From Mangrovibacterium sp041596335 (GTDB taxonomy: Bacteria > Bacteroidota > Bacteroidia > Bacteroidales > Prolixibacteraceae): 64,000 bases of DNA. The notes under the pieces were generated by a model, which was given only the letters and a program-made list of their open reading frames with translations, did not search any database and was not told the DNA's origin. Below, one piece after another: positions 18,655 to 27,623 of the stretch. The stretch's first letter is position 1. Each line of letters opens with the position of its first letter. Made by a program: the position numbers and the translations under genes. The stretch covers positions 15,030 to 79,029 of the forward strand of contig NZ_JBFHIT010000015.1 of NCBI RefSeq assembly GCF_041596335.1. The letters are read 5' to 3'.

Positions 18655-19689
18655 TTAGTCAACAGTAATTTTCGAAGTATTTGGAATAGGTTTTACAGTA
18701 ATCTGCACTGCACTGTTCGTGTGAGAAGCTGCATCGGCAATTCCATTATAGTCAGCGTCTTCCTGACCTTCAGCATAGTCACCATTATGTATTGCACTAT
18801 TTTCAACCAAAACCGTTGAAGGATCCACCGACATGTTGATCACGTAATTTTGGTCTAAAACATCAGCAACATTCTGGATAGTCGCAGTAATGGTTACTGT
18901 TTTAACGTCCGCAGGAACGTTAATTGTTCCGGTACCTTCTGTAGTAAAACTGGTGTTTGCTGCTGTGACACCGTCTGTTACACTACCAGCTTCAATTGCC
19001 CATGTAATACTAGCTACATTGGTAGCTGATGAATTTTGGCTCGTCGGTAAAACAACAGTATTAGCCAAATCAAATTTCCAAAGAGCTGTTGGCAATATAG
19101 CCGCTAATTCTTCACCTGATACACCTGCCTTATCCGCAAATAATGTAATTTCATAAGTGAAAGTCATCGTCCCGAGTGCTGGGTCTACTGTCGACGAACC
19201 ATCGTTCAAGTTGTCAGCATCCAATTCACCATAAATATTTCCTTCATCTGTATTACACATCTCATTATCATTTCCAGTTCCAGTAATGGTAGTAGCTCCA
19301 TATTTTGTTACAACCAACAAGTCCAGATCGATAATCGTAACACCAAAACGACGAATCGTGGTACAACCAGATGCTCCGTTTGATTCTACCACTTCAACAA
19401 CGTAAGAGCCAGGGGTTAACCATTTAATTTCAGTGGAGTTAGTGGCATCCGTCTTTGTATAAGCACTTGCATCGGCTGCTGATTTAGTCCAAGCGTCAGC
19501 TGTAAAATCATCGGATGGAGTCCAAGAATAAATAGACCAAGCATACACACTGTTTGCGTGTGAATCGACAGTATACGTTTTAACCGCATTTACCGTCTCA
19601 ATCTTTGGATCTGTGTGAGATTGCCCAAAGGCAGTAGAAGTGATGGCCACTATGGCCAAAAGACATAAAGACAATAAAACTTTTTTCAT
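18655..19689 (-). CDS. Secreted 344-aa protein; proposed repeating fibre subunit
   Basis: A signal peptide (residues 1-23, cleavage after AFGQ) is followed by a mature part that is nothing but the shared module: an Ig-like half (YAWSIY, DASAY, ESNGASGC with Cys109), a second half beginning at NEMCNTDEG (Cys145) with the TFTYEITL strand, then a late YVINMSV strand and a C-terminal VKPIPNTSKITVD. It has no type A or type B sorting domain that I recognise. Its size, single-module make-up and position between a giant adhesin and a sorted anchor make it the best candidate for a major repeating subunit. Not assigned to any named family. The gap to the anchor gene is 48 bp. Confidence 0.75.
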   Translation of the reverse strand: MKKVLLSLCLLAIVAITSTAFGQSHTDPKIETVNAVKTYTVDSHANSVYAWSIYSWTPSDDFTADAWTKSAADASAYTKTDATNSTEIKWLTPGSYVVEVVESNGASGCTTIRRFGVTIIDLDLLVVTKYGATTITGTGNDNEMCNTDEGNIYGELDADNLNDGSSTVDPALGTMTFTYEITLFADKAGVSGEELAAILPTALWKFDLANTVVLPTSQNSSATNVASITWAIEAGSVTDGVTAANTSFTTEGTGTINVPADVKTVTITATIQNVADVLDQNYVINMSVDPSTVLVENSAIHNGDYAEGQEDADYNGIADAASHTNSAVQITVKPIPNTSKITVD

Positions 19690-19756
19690 TTTTAGAAATT
19701 TTAGAGTTTAACTTTTAGAAATTTTGAATTCTTGTTTTTTTAATTTATTCAACTAT

Positions 19757-22700
19757 TTAATCTGTTTGAATTTCAGAGGTATTTGGGACGCCCCAAGATT
19801 CGAGTGTTTCCGAATTATCACCGTCTGATTGGTCGACCTCCGATACAGCGAATTGATCGGTGGCAGAGACCACAATATTGACCGTAAAATTTTTGGCGGT
19901 CTTGCTTGAAAGCGTGTATTCAAGTTTTACAGTGAGTGAACCGTCAGCTTTTGAAACGACCGCAAATGGGTAACTTCCTGTATCCAGACAGCCGGAAGTA
20001 TGTGTCAGACTGCTCGAACTTTGCGAGATGTCTTCAACCGTACCCGAGCAAACATCAATAGTGCTGGATTCGTCACTCCAATTAATGGTATAATCAAATG
20101 AAAATGGCTCAGTCCCATTTCCTTCAAAAGTGATTTCCCATGTAATCTTGCTCGGCGTATCGGTCTCCCCCGCCTGACAATGATTCCCAAACGGAGCTAA
20201 GCTCACATCAAAGGTATTTTCCTGGATGGCCACGGCCAGAGTTTCTTGTTTTGTGCATAATGTTGATGTATTCGTTTTTGTAAGTGATATGATATAATTT
20301 CCTGCGTCGATACTTTCATTGAAACGGATCGTAATAGATGCGTCATTTGTTGGGGTAATCGTATAATCAGCCACATCGACAGCCGCACCAAGAGCACCGC
20401 CATCATTAACAAACAGCCCCCAAGTATAACTAAACCCGCCTTCAGCAGTACCACCATCCACCTCGTAGCTGTGGGTAGAGGTGAGCATAGGCTTCACACC
20501 CGAACCAACAGCAGTTGACGTAGAGCCGCCATCGTAGGTAATTGTTGGACTGCTAACGATAATATCCTGAAAAGCAGTTGCTGAACCCGATCCACAAACA
20601 TCTGTAATCGTCCATTCAATCGTGTAATCATCTTCAGGAAAGGTACCACTTAGAAGTTTGCTTTCTGTATCTAACACCAAATCAGCGACAGAGCCTCCGG
20701 CAGTAAGCGAATAACTATAAGTTACTCCACTACAAGCGCCTAAAAAATCCGGCAGCGGTATCTCAAGCAAACATCCCGGCATCGATGAGGTAATGGTCTC
20801 CAGATAGTCGCTACCATCGACATCACTAAAATAAGGTGCAGTAGCACCCGACAAAGTGAAGATCTGGAGACAGTGATCCAATTCTGTAGATCCATCCCAC
20901 ACGGTAAAAGTTCGTTCAACGCTACAAGGCGTCGATGTATCAATATCGCGGGGCACAATGACATCATCCACTGTTAATGACAATCCAGTTGTACCATTGC
21001 AACTACTTGTGATCGTTCCCCCTGCGGCTTCAAACGACTCTATACTGGCAATAGTCGGCAGCTCGCTGTAGCATGTCACGGTAGAACCTACCGGGCAATC
21101 AATTGTTGCAACACGGTCATCTATTCCGACTATAAAAGATGTTTGCTGACTACAGACTCCTTCCGAAACTGTCAAGATATACTCTCCGGCACTTAGATCA
21201 GAGAGATCTTTGCTGGATGCCGAGAACGAAAGATCATCGGCTTTAATCCAGCTGTAGCTAACCGAAGGATCGAAACTACTTGTGATTGAGATGATGCCAT
21301 CATTTGCTGAAGCACAGGTCGAATTAGTTACGACTCCGGTTGCTGATAAGTCTGCAACTACAGCAACACTAACTGACAAACGATCGGTAGATTCACAACC
21401 ACCCACCGTTTGCGAAGCATAGTAAGTTCCGCTTGTAAGTTCTGTTGCCGGATCTAAAGCGGTTCCACCAGAAGAACTGGTGTACCAGAGAATTCCTGTC
21501 CCTGACGCGACCAGATCGCTAACGGAATAACTACTACCGGAGCAGAAATTCTGGGGAGAAGTTCCTGTTGGGGATGCGGGTGACGAGACCACATAAGCAC
21601 CGGAAACACTGCTAGTTACTGAACCACAAGTTCCCGAAACAATACAATAATAATAACTGGTTCCCGCAATTGTTGCCAATGGAGCATAGCTTGCAGCAGT
21701 TGCTCCAGACAACAATGTTCCACCGGAAGTAGATGCCGTCGTATTTTCGTACCATTGGTAGGCTAAACTACTTCCTGTTGCTGAAACTGAAAGAGGAGTG
21801 AAGGATCCGTTCAAACACACTGTCTCTCCGGAACTAGACGGGTGGGTTACAATGGCAGTTTCGGGTGTGACCGTAACTTTTACTACCCCTGATTCTGTAT
21901 CCTCTGCCGAAACAGCGATCGATCCGAGATTTGTTTTACTTACTGTAAGGCTTCGTCTGTAGTACACCGTCCCCGCAGTTGTGGTTGGCGGGGTATAATT
22001 TTGCAAAGTCGCACCTGACACATCCGTCCACCCGGAACTACCATCCGCACTGCTCTGCCATTGGTAGGCGACCGTAAAACCACTTGTGCTGCTTATCGGG
22101 CTATCAGTAAACGCATTATTACCGGAAATGGTCGCTGCGACATCACTCACACAGTAATCCAGGTCTGTCGTAGTAATGGAGTTAGGGACTTTCTCCAGAT
22201 TTAGAAATGATACTCTATTGCCTCCCGAACTTTCATAAAATTCGAACATTAGATTGCTTGTGCCGGTTAACTCAAACAAGATCTTTTGATCCGTCGTATA
22301 GCCTCGCTGCCTCCACTGATCATACACTTTAAAACCATCAACTGTCAGTCTGGCTCCATCGTCACTCGCAATATTAACCACATAAATCCCCTCTCTTGAT
22401 GATGTCATCCGATATCGAACAGCAAAATAATCCGGATAGATCGAATTAGTCCCTGCACCTGAAGTAACCGAAAAACAGGAACTATTGAAATTTCTGTCAA
22501 ATGTTTCTGTCTCCGTTGATTGCCCATAATAGTCAGTAAAAGCGTTGGCATCTGAAGGAGGTGAATTAACTAAATCCAACCGCTTGTAAAAATGGCCGAT
22601 CCAGGCATCTGTGCCCGCAGCATTTTGATCACCACTTGATTGAGACGGCATGGTTGCAGTTACGAGTTGGCGAGGACTATCGCACCCCTCATTGCTCTGT

Positions 22701-25417
22701 ATGGCTACCCAGTAGTTTGTAGTAGCGCTCAATGCTGGGGTTGAATAAGTATTGTCGGTATTGTTGGCACTTGTTTTAACTAAATTGCCATTTGTTGCGG
22801 CATCGTACCATTTATATACTTGCCCACTCACTGCTCCACTTGCCGATAGAGTTGTTGACGGACTACCCACACATATTTGTGCTCCGGTTGTGGTAGGGGT
22901 TGATGGAAGCGCATTTACAGTAACTGTCCAGACATTGGCTGATGCTGCAAAACTGGTATTACAGGTTCCATCTTTTGCCTGACGCCGATAATAAGTGGTT
23001 TGCGTTAGTGTTTGTGTAGGTGTATAGGATGCCGAATTGTTAGTAACTGTTGTTACCCCTGTGGCAAATGTGTTGTCGGTACTATACTGCCATTGGTAGG
23101 TGATCGAATTGTCTCCTCCACTCGCTGCCGTAGTGCTGCCTATCTGGGTGGTCGGAACTGTTCCGGAACAAATTGTTTCTCCTGTTGAGGAAATTGTTCC
23201 AGACGTAAAAACCGGACGAACGGTATACACGACCGAGGCAGTAACAGCTGAAGTACAGGATATTGTACCTAAAGTCGCTACTGTTTTTCTCCGGTAATAA
23301 GTCGTTTGCGTTAAGGCTCCCGGCGAATAGGTACTGCTGGTTGCTCCGGAGATTGAACTCCAGGTTGACCCATCGAGGGAACTTTCCCACAAATAACTAA
23401 TTGTGCCGAAACCTGAACCGTTTGTAGTTGAAGATACATTGGGAGTACTACCATGGCAAATGGTCTGACTGGTTCCTATTGCGCCAACGCTTGGGGTCGC
23501 AAGCGTAGCAACGGTAAAATACTTATTTCCTGTAATCGCCAGGTTATTTACGGTTAGAGTAGACGAGTTGAGCGTTCCTTCCACAAACCGGCGATTGGTT
23601 GTCAGAGAAGCGTCATCCGCAATCAGAACTCCGATTTTGCAATAGGTCCCAAAAGAGGTTCCACTTAGATTAAACTGGAAACTCTCTGTTGGCAGTGAAT
23701 TACTCACCTGCGCATACCACTTTCTGGCAATAGTATTAATCCCCGTGGTCAATGCAGAAACTGTAGTTGTAGAACCATTGTTATGCCCGGTGATGAAAAA
23801 CTGCTTATCGCTTAAAGCTGTTCCCGTTTGTGCATTGGTTGGTGAGGTAAACGAAGTTCCGCTTTGAATAATCAAAATATCCGTACCCGGATTCTCACTT
23901 TTCGATGAACGCTGATTTAGGCCATAATCGTCATCACGTCCAATACCGTGAACATCGTTTTGATAGCCGCTGGTGGACGACCAGATTGTAGATGCATCGG
24001 AAGCCAAATAGTTACCGGGGAGTGAAATCCCATACTTGATCGCAAGGTACGATTCGATTTGGCTCTGGTTGGTAACTGTACCCGGGTAAGCCAGCACTTC
24101 TGCAATATTGCCGGAATAGGACCTGCCTGAATAATATCCCCCAAGATAATAGCTTCCACTAAGTGCCTGATACCTGGTTAAATTAGCGATGTGCCATTTT
24201 GACGAGTGCAGCATATCGCTGTCAGTAACTCCATTAATGCGGCCTGTTCCCCCAGTTGTGGTGTTTACCCAATCATCACTATTATTATCTCCCCTCCATG
24301 ACTCGTACGGTGTAATGCTTGGGCCCAGCGGGTTGACACTATTACTAAGTCGTATGCCTTTGTCACCATCTGAACCAACAAGCCCAGACAAATCATTACT
24401 GGTGGCTGGGGTTTTGTTTACAACGATGATTCCCTGGGCAGTACTCGTACCGGCCACCGTAAATTGCCGATTCACATTCGAAAATAACAACGAAGGGTTA
24501 TAATTGATGGAATTATTAACCAGAGAGACACTACCTGTATTGGAGGCATTTTTCCCATTACCTGACTGGTCGGCCCAGGCAGTAACCGACGATGTGCCGG
24601 TAACTCCGGCATCAGCTTTGTACCAAAAGCCATATGGTAACGAAGATGTATAAGTTATCTTTACTTGTCCATTAGCACCATTTCCCCCGGCATATGGGGT
24701 ATTTCCGAAACCTTCACCGCCACCGCCACCGCCACCAGGCGCTGCTCCATTATCTCCTATGCCGTTGCTTCTTCCTGACCCTCCGGCTCCACCGTTTGCC
24801 CCGTCGCCACCATTTCCGCCTGTACTATTCGAACCAGTTGTTCCGTTTTCTCCTATAGTGTTAGTCGATCCACCTGTAGCTGCACCTCCTGATCCATATG
24901 TGCCTCGGTCGCTCAGACCTCCTCCTCCACCGTTTGCCTGTAACGTCAGTATCGAAGTGGCGGTACCGGCAGTACCATCATTTCCAGTTGTTCCTATACC
25001 TCCACTTCCAACAGTAAAGCTGATAACCTGACCTGTTGTTACAGTAAATATTTGTGTACAATATCCGCCGCCACCGCCACCGGAGCCACCACCGTTACTA
25101 TTGTGTGTTGAGCCGCCACCGGCACCACCGCCCCCCCATGCTTCAACAGTAATTTGCGTAACACCTGCTGGCACAGTAAAAGATTGTGCCCCAGGAGTTG
25201 TGTATGTTTGTATTACCTGAGCATGCGTATTAAAAAACAAGAAAACAATCTGGAAAAAAGTAAATAAACCTACCCTTCCGAACCCATTGGAATATCCCAG
25301 TGCTTTTACAGTCGGAGTAAAATACAAGGTCAACGGGAGCACAGTCCGGCTTAGTGTTTTTTTATTTAGGGTGCTTTGGCTCATACTAAAAGAATTTGAT
25401 TTGAACGAACCTGACAT
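19757..25417 (-). CDS. Giant multidomain surface protein (1886 aa); proposed tip adhesin
   Basis: A very long leader (about 66 residues, hydrophobic core LFTFFQIVFLFF, cleavage near THAQ) precedes a glycine-rich domain (70-255), a LamG-like/DUF8202-type region (260-465), a beta-rich linker (466-640), Ig-like repeats with the recurring QTTYYRR ending (640-920), a PA14-like domain (about 930-1080, IASDDGARLTVDG), further Ig-like domains, a SprB-like repeat (about 1385-1460) and HYR-like parts (to about 1620). The last 263 residues are the module shared with the two downstream genes, ending in PNTSEIQTD. There is no conventional type IX sorting domain. PA14 and LamG-like domains commonly bind glycans. 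ATG at 25384 is an alternative start 11 residues in. Confidence 0.85.
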   Translation of the reverse strand: MSGSFKSNSFSMSQSTLNKKTLSRTVLPLTLYFTPTVKALGYSNGFGRVGLFTFFQIVFLFFNTHAQVIQTYTTPGAQSFTVPAGVTQITVEAWGGGGAGGGSTHNSNGGGSGGGGGGYCTQIFTVTTGQVISFTVGSGGIGTTGNDGTAGTATSILTLQANGGGGGLSDRGTYGSGGAATGGSTNTIGENGTTGSNSTGGNGGDGANGGAGGSGRSNGIGDNGAAPGGGGGGGEGFGNTPYAGGNGANGQVKITYTSSLPYGFWYKADAGVTGTSSVTAWADQSGNGKNASNTGSVSLVNNSINYNPSLLFSNVNRQFTVAGTSTAQGIIVVNKTPATSNDLSGLVGSDGDKGIRLSNSVNPLGPSITPYESWRGDNNSDDWVNTTTGGTGRINGVTDSDMLHSSKWHIANLTRYQALSGSYYLGGYYSGRSYSGNIAEVLAYPGTVTNQSQIESYLAIKYGISLPGNYLASDASTIWSSTSGYQNDVHGIGRDDDYGLNQRSSKSENPGTDILIIQSGTSFTSPTNAQTGTALSDKQFFITGHNNGSTTTVSALTTGINTIARKWYAQVSNSLPTESFQFNLSGTSFGTYCKIGVLIADDASLTTNRRFVEGTLNSSTLTVNNLAITGNKYFTVATLATPSVGAIGTSQTICHGSTPNVSSTTNGSGFGTISYLWESSLDGSTWSSISGATSSTYSPGALTQTTYYRRKTVATLGTISCTSAVTASVVYTVRPVFTSGTISSTGETICSGTVPTTQIGSTTAASGGDNSITYQWQYSTDNTFATGVTTVTNNSASYTPTQTLTQTTYYRRQAKDGTCNTSFAASANVWTVTVNALPSTPTTTGAQICVGSPSTTLSASGAVSGQVYKWYDAATNGNLVKTSANNTDNTYSTPALSATTNYWVAIQSNEGCDSPRQLVTATMPSQSSGDQNAAGTDAWIGHFYKRLDLVNSPPSDANAFTDYYGQSTETETFDRNFNSSCFSVTSGAGTNSIYPDYFAVRYRMTSSREGIYVVNIASDDGARLTVDGFKVYDQWRQRGYTTDQKILFELTGTSNLMFEFYESSGGNRVSFLNLEKVPNSITTTDLDYCVSDVAATISGNNAFTDSPISSTSGFTVAYQWQSSADGSSGWTDVSGATLQNYTPPTTTAGTVYYRRSLTVSKTNLGSIAVSAEDTESGVVKVTVTPETAIVTHPSSSGETVCLNGSFTPLSVSATGSSLAYQWYENTTASTSGGTLLSGATAASYAPLATIAGTSYYYCIVSGTCGSVTSSVSGAYVVSSPASPTGTSPQNFCSGSSYSVSDLVASGTGILWYTSSSGGTALDPATELTSGTYYASQTVGGCESTDRLSVSVAVVADLSATGVVTNSTCASANDGIISITSSFDPSVSYSWIKADDLSFSASSKDLSDLSAGEYILTVSEGVCSQQTSFIVGIDDRVATIDCPVGSTVTCYSELPTIASIESFEAAGGTITSSCNGTTGLSLTVDDVIVPRDIDTSTPCSVERTFTVWDGSTELDHCLQIFTLSGATAPYFSDVDGSDYLETITSSMPGCLLEIPLPDFLGACSGVTYSYSLTAGGSVADLVLDTESKLLSGTFPEDDYTIEWTITDVCGSGSATAFQDIIVSSPTITYDGGSTSTAVGSGVKPMLTSTHSYEVDGGTAEGGFSYTWGLFVNDGGALGAAVDVADYTITPTNDASITIRFNESIDAGNYIISLTKTNTSTLCTKQETLAVAIQENTFDVSLAPFGNHCQAGETDTPSKITWEITFEGNGTEPFSFDYTINWSDESSTIDVCSGTVEDISQSSSSLTHTSGCLDTGSYPFAVVSKADGSLTVKLEYTLSSKTAKNFTVNIVVSATDQFAVSEVDQSDGDNSETLESWGVPNTSEIQTD
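19760..20548 (-). repeat. Shared fibre module, copy in the giant protein (C-terminal)
   Basis: Codons for about residues 1624-1886. Landmarks are YTWGLFV, DVADYTI, KTNTSTLC (Cys about 1721), a second Cys in GNHCQAGE (about 1747), a FSFDYTI strand, a FTVNIVV strand and the terminal VPNTSEIQTD. Confidence 0.6.
24700..25200 (-). repeat. Low-complexity glycine-rich coding segment
   Basis: Codes for the glycine-rich domain near the N-terminus of the 1886-aa protein, with runs of six to eight Gly and GGxGxNG repeats. On the plus strand it gives a proline-rich open frame that is only a shadow. Confidence 0.8.
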
Positions 25418-25974
25418 TGATGTGGCATGGCTTTATCAACTTCTACCGCCGGCACTCTCACCACGCGACCTGGTAGTTGCGTTTTCTCGGGCAGCTGCGC
25501 CACCGCTACGCATTTCAAGGAGCGTGTATTCTTGAGTAACTGCTCAAGCGCGATCAAATTACATCCAAATACTTTGTTATGGATTACTCGAGTTCGCCAG
25601 TATGCAGTCCCGTGTAAATCCCAACCGACAAAATAGCCACCTGTGACCTTAAAATAATCACCATTATTCTGCATTGCGAGACCACTTGCATCTATCGTCC
25701 ATTTCGAAACTGACGACGGATAATCACCAACATTTGTTGTACCTGGACCTTCAACACCTGTATTCGTAGAATAGCTTCCAAAATCCTCGCTCCAAATCGT
25801 CACTTGGCTAAAAGCGGAACCTGCCGATAAAAACAGCAGCAAAAACAAAACGACTTTAAAGGTCGAACTTGCGACCCAACGAGAATGGCCCAATAACAGT
25901 TCGTTGAACCGGAGTAGCCAACTTTCTAAAAGCTGCGGATTGAATCGATGCAAAACGTGGTAAAATCTCCTCAT
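25381..25974 (-). pseudogene. Truncated gene for a type IX-type secreted protein
   Basis: The 197-codon frame begins like a real surface protein: a long leader (hydrophobic core VVLFLLLFLSAGSAFSQ, residues about 41-57), then VTIWSEDFGSYSTNTG and a beta-rich stretch to WDLHGTAYWRT at about residue 130. From there the sequence loses that character and becomes a basic, Cys/Pro-containing stretch (RVIHNKVFGCN, LEQLLKNTRSLKC) not expected in such a domain, ending at 25381. It overlaps the start of the giant gene. I read it as the 5' end of a former adhesin gene fused to unrelated DNA. A short intact protein cannot be excluded. Confidence 0.55.
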
Positions 25975-26555
25975 ACACTCAACAGATTAAAGGTTAACTG
26001 CTGATACTCCGGCACATGCGGTGAGGCAGACGAAAAAACAGAATTCTGGTAAATTGGCTGAGATGGTAAATTTGAGGGCAGTATGCGTTTTGTTGGCGTG
26101 TGGATTGGGACTATGTTTATGAACCTCCGGAGTGACACCACCGGATATAATTTTTTAAGGCTATTACCGTTAGGTAACGCCAAACTATTTGTCAACTCAA
26201 CTACTCGTGAGTGAATTGCATTCCTTTGAGAAGATTGCTGTTCGATCTTCCGGAGTTGCTTTTTGAGTTTACGAATAGAACCATTTACGATCGACGTAAC
26301 AGTTCTCGTTCCCTTACAACTTCCGCTAAACAAAAAATATAAAATCTTAATTCCAATCTTTAAACGTCCCAAAGAAACAAAGACATTCCAGCTACTCTGT
26401 TTAACTTTCATTCGCGCACAAAAATCCCGTTTCCAGCTAATTATAGTAATATACCGGCCTGAAACTAGTCAAACTTTTCCATACTATGAACAACTAAGGA
26501 TCAAACCCAGCAATCAATCTACCAAACGATCATTTCTGTCGATTCTACAGGAAGT
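25975..26555. other. 581-bp region upstream of the surface-structure locus
   Basis: No convincing gene. A 146-codon minus frame spans 25971-26411, but its composition (Ser/Lys/Pro-rich, no domain, no organised secondary structure) does not look coding. Promoter or leader elements of the surface locus probably lie here. I could not identify a clear -33/-7 pair. Confidence 0.5.
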
Positions 26556-27311
26556 CTAGAGTTTATTGTGAAGTAAGCGTTCGAGCAATTCGTCCTTAAA
26601 TTTCGGAGAGACTTTCAGCTGCGATTTATCGGTCATTTCAACCATACCGCCATCGGTTTTAACATAGCGCACCACGCAGCTAAGATTCACTAAATGAGAC
26701 CGGTGAATGCGAAAGAAGCCATGCGCAACCAGCATCTGGTCGAAGTCGAGCAAGGTGCGGCTAATCAGCACCGAAGTGCCATCTTTATAAAACACCCGGG
26801 TGTAATTTCGTTCCCCTTCGCATCGCATAATGTTTTTGACTTTAATAATGGCGAAACCGTTCATTTCGGGCAGCGCGATTGTTACGTCGCCATACTCTTC
26901 CGCCTTTTCAATGTGGCTGCGGAGTTTAGCATATTCAACTTTTTGCTTTACTCCCGACGACTTCAGCATCCGGGTCAATGTCGATTTAACATTTTCCGGC
27001 TGAACAGGCTTTAAAATATAATCGAAGGCCGAATACTTAAATGCCGTAATCGCGTAATCGTTGTACGAAGTCACAAAAATCAGACGGAAATACACCTCTT
27101 CCAATCGGTCGATTAAATCAAAACCGGTACCGTCGGGCATTTCTATATCCAGAAATACCAAATCGGGGTCTGTCTCATTGATCAGCTTTATGCCTTCCTC
27201 CACCGAGTTGGCCTCACCCACTATTTCCAGCTCCGAAAAACTCTGATTAATAATGCGTTGCAATATCTTGCGCGCAAGTTGATCATCGTCAATAATTACC
27301 GTCCTCACCAT
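26556..27311 (-). CDS. LytTR-family response regulator
   Basis: A 251-residue two-component response regulator. The receiver domain (about 1-120) has the acidic pocket IIDDDQ, the phospho-acceptor Asp in DLVFLDIEMPDGTGF, the FVTSYNDYA switch and Lys in YILKPVQ. The C-terminal LytTR DNA-binding domain (about 150-251) shows MRCEGERNYTRVFYKDG, the HGFFRIHRSHLVNL signature and the KVSPKFKDELLERL end. I prefer the ATG at 27311 (MVRTVIIDDD) over 27329. There is no sensor kinase next to it. It lies upstream of, and co-directional with, the surface-fibre locus, which makes that locus a plausible target. Confidence 0.93.
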   Translation of the reverse strand: MVRTVIIDDDQLARKILQRIINQSFSELEIVGEANSVEEGIKLINETDPDLVFLDIEMPDGTGFDLIDRLEEVYFRLIFVTSYNDYAITAFKYSAFDYILKPVQPENVKSTLTRMLKSSGVKQKVEYAKLRSHIEKAEEYGDVTIALPEMNGFAIIKVKNIMRCEGERNYTRVFYKDGTSVLISRTLLDFDQMLVAHGFFRIHRSHLVNLSCVVRYVKTDGGMVEMTDKSQLKVSPKFKDELLERLLHNKL

Positions 27312-27623
27312 ATAAGTTAAATTCAGCATACTAAACTAGCAAAAAAAAACAGTTCCATTACAAACATTATACTTAATTATCGGAAGCTGATTTCGGCAAA
27401 ACAGACTCATCAAATCCATCCCCTTGAAAATAACGGTGTTTCAATCCGGCTGAACCGGCCGAAATATTAGCTTCCAGCCTAATTTCCACGAAGGCTCATC
27501 CGTCAGCGCTCTCGGTTCAATTATCCTTAAAATGCGAATTGAACCGAGGGCCCTTGGACTTGATTTTTAGTTGTGTGGAAGTAGACGAATTATGCTTATT
27601 TTTGAAGCCTAAAAAAATCTGAT
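27312..27623. other. Intergenic region between the LytTR regulator and tsaB
   Basis: Divergent spacer of 312 bp containing the perfect 12-bp inverted repeat at 27511-27548 and a candidate -7 box for tsaB (TATTTTTG, 27597-27604). No gene seen. Confidence 0.6.
27511..27548. other. Perfect 12-bp inverted repeat upstream of tsaB
   Basis: CTCGGTTCAATT (27511-27522) and AATTGAACCGAG (27537-27548) enclose a 14-base spacer. No T run follows on either strand, so it is more likely an operator or RNA hairpin than a terminator. Confidence 0.6.

Noticed and set aside
24759..25031. Proline-rich 90-codon plus-strand frame
   Set aside because: Mirror image of the glycine-rich codons of the 1886-aa protein; a shadow frame.
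25971..26411. 146-codon minus-strand open frame upstream of the fibre locus
   Set aside because: Ser/Lys/Pro-rich with no domain, no signal peptide logic and no organised secondary structure. More likely leader or spacer DNA.
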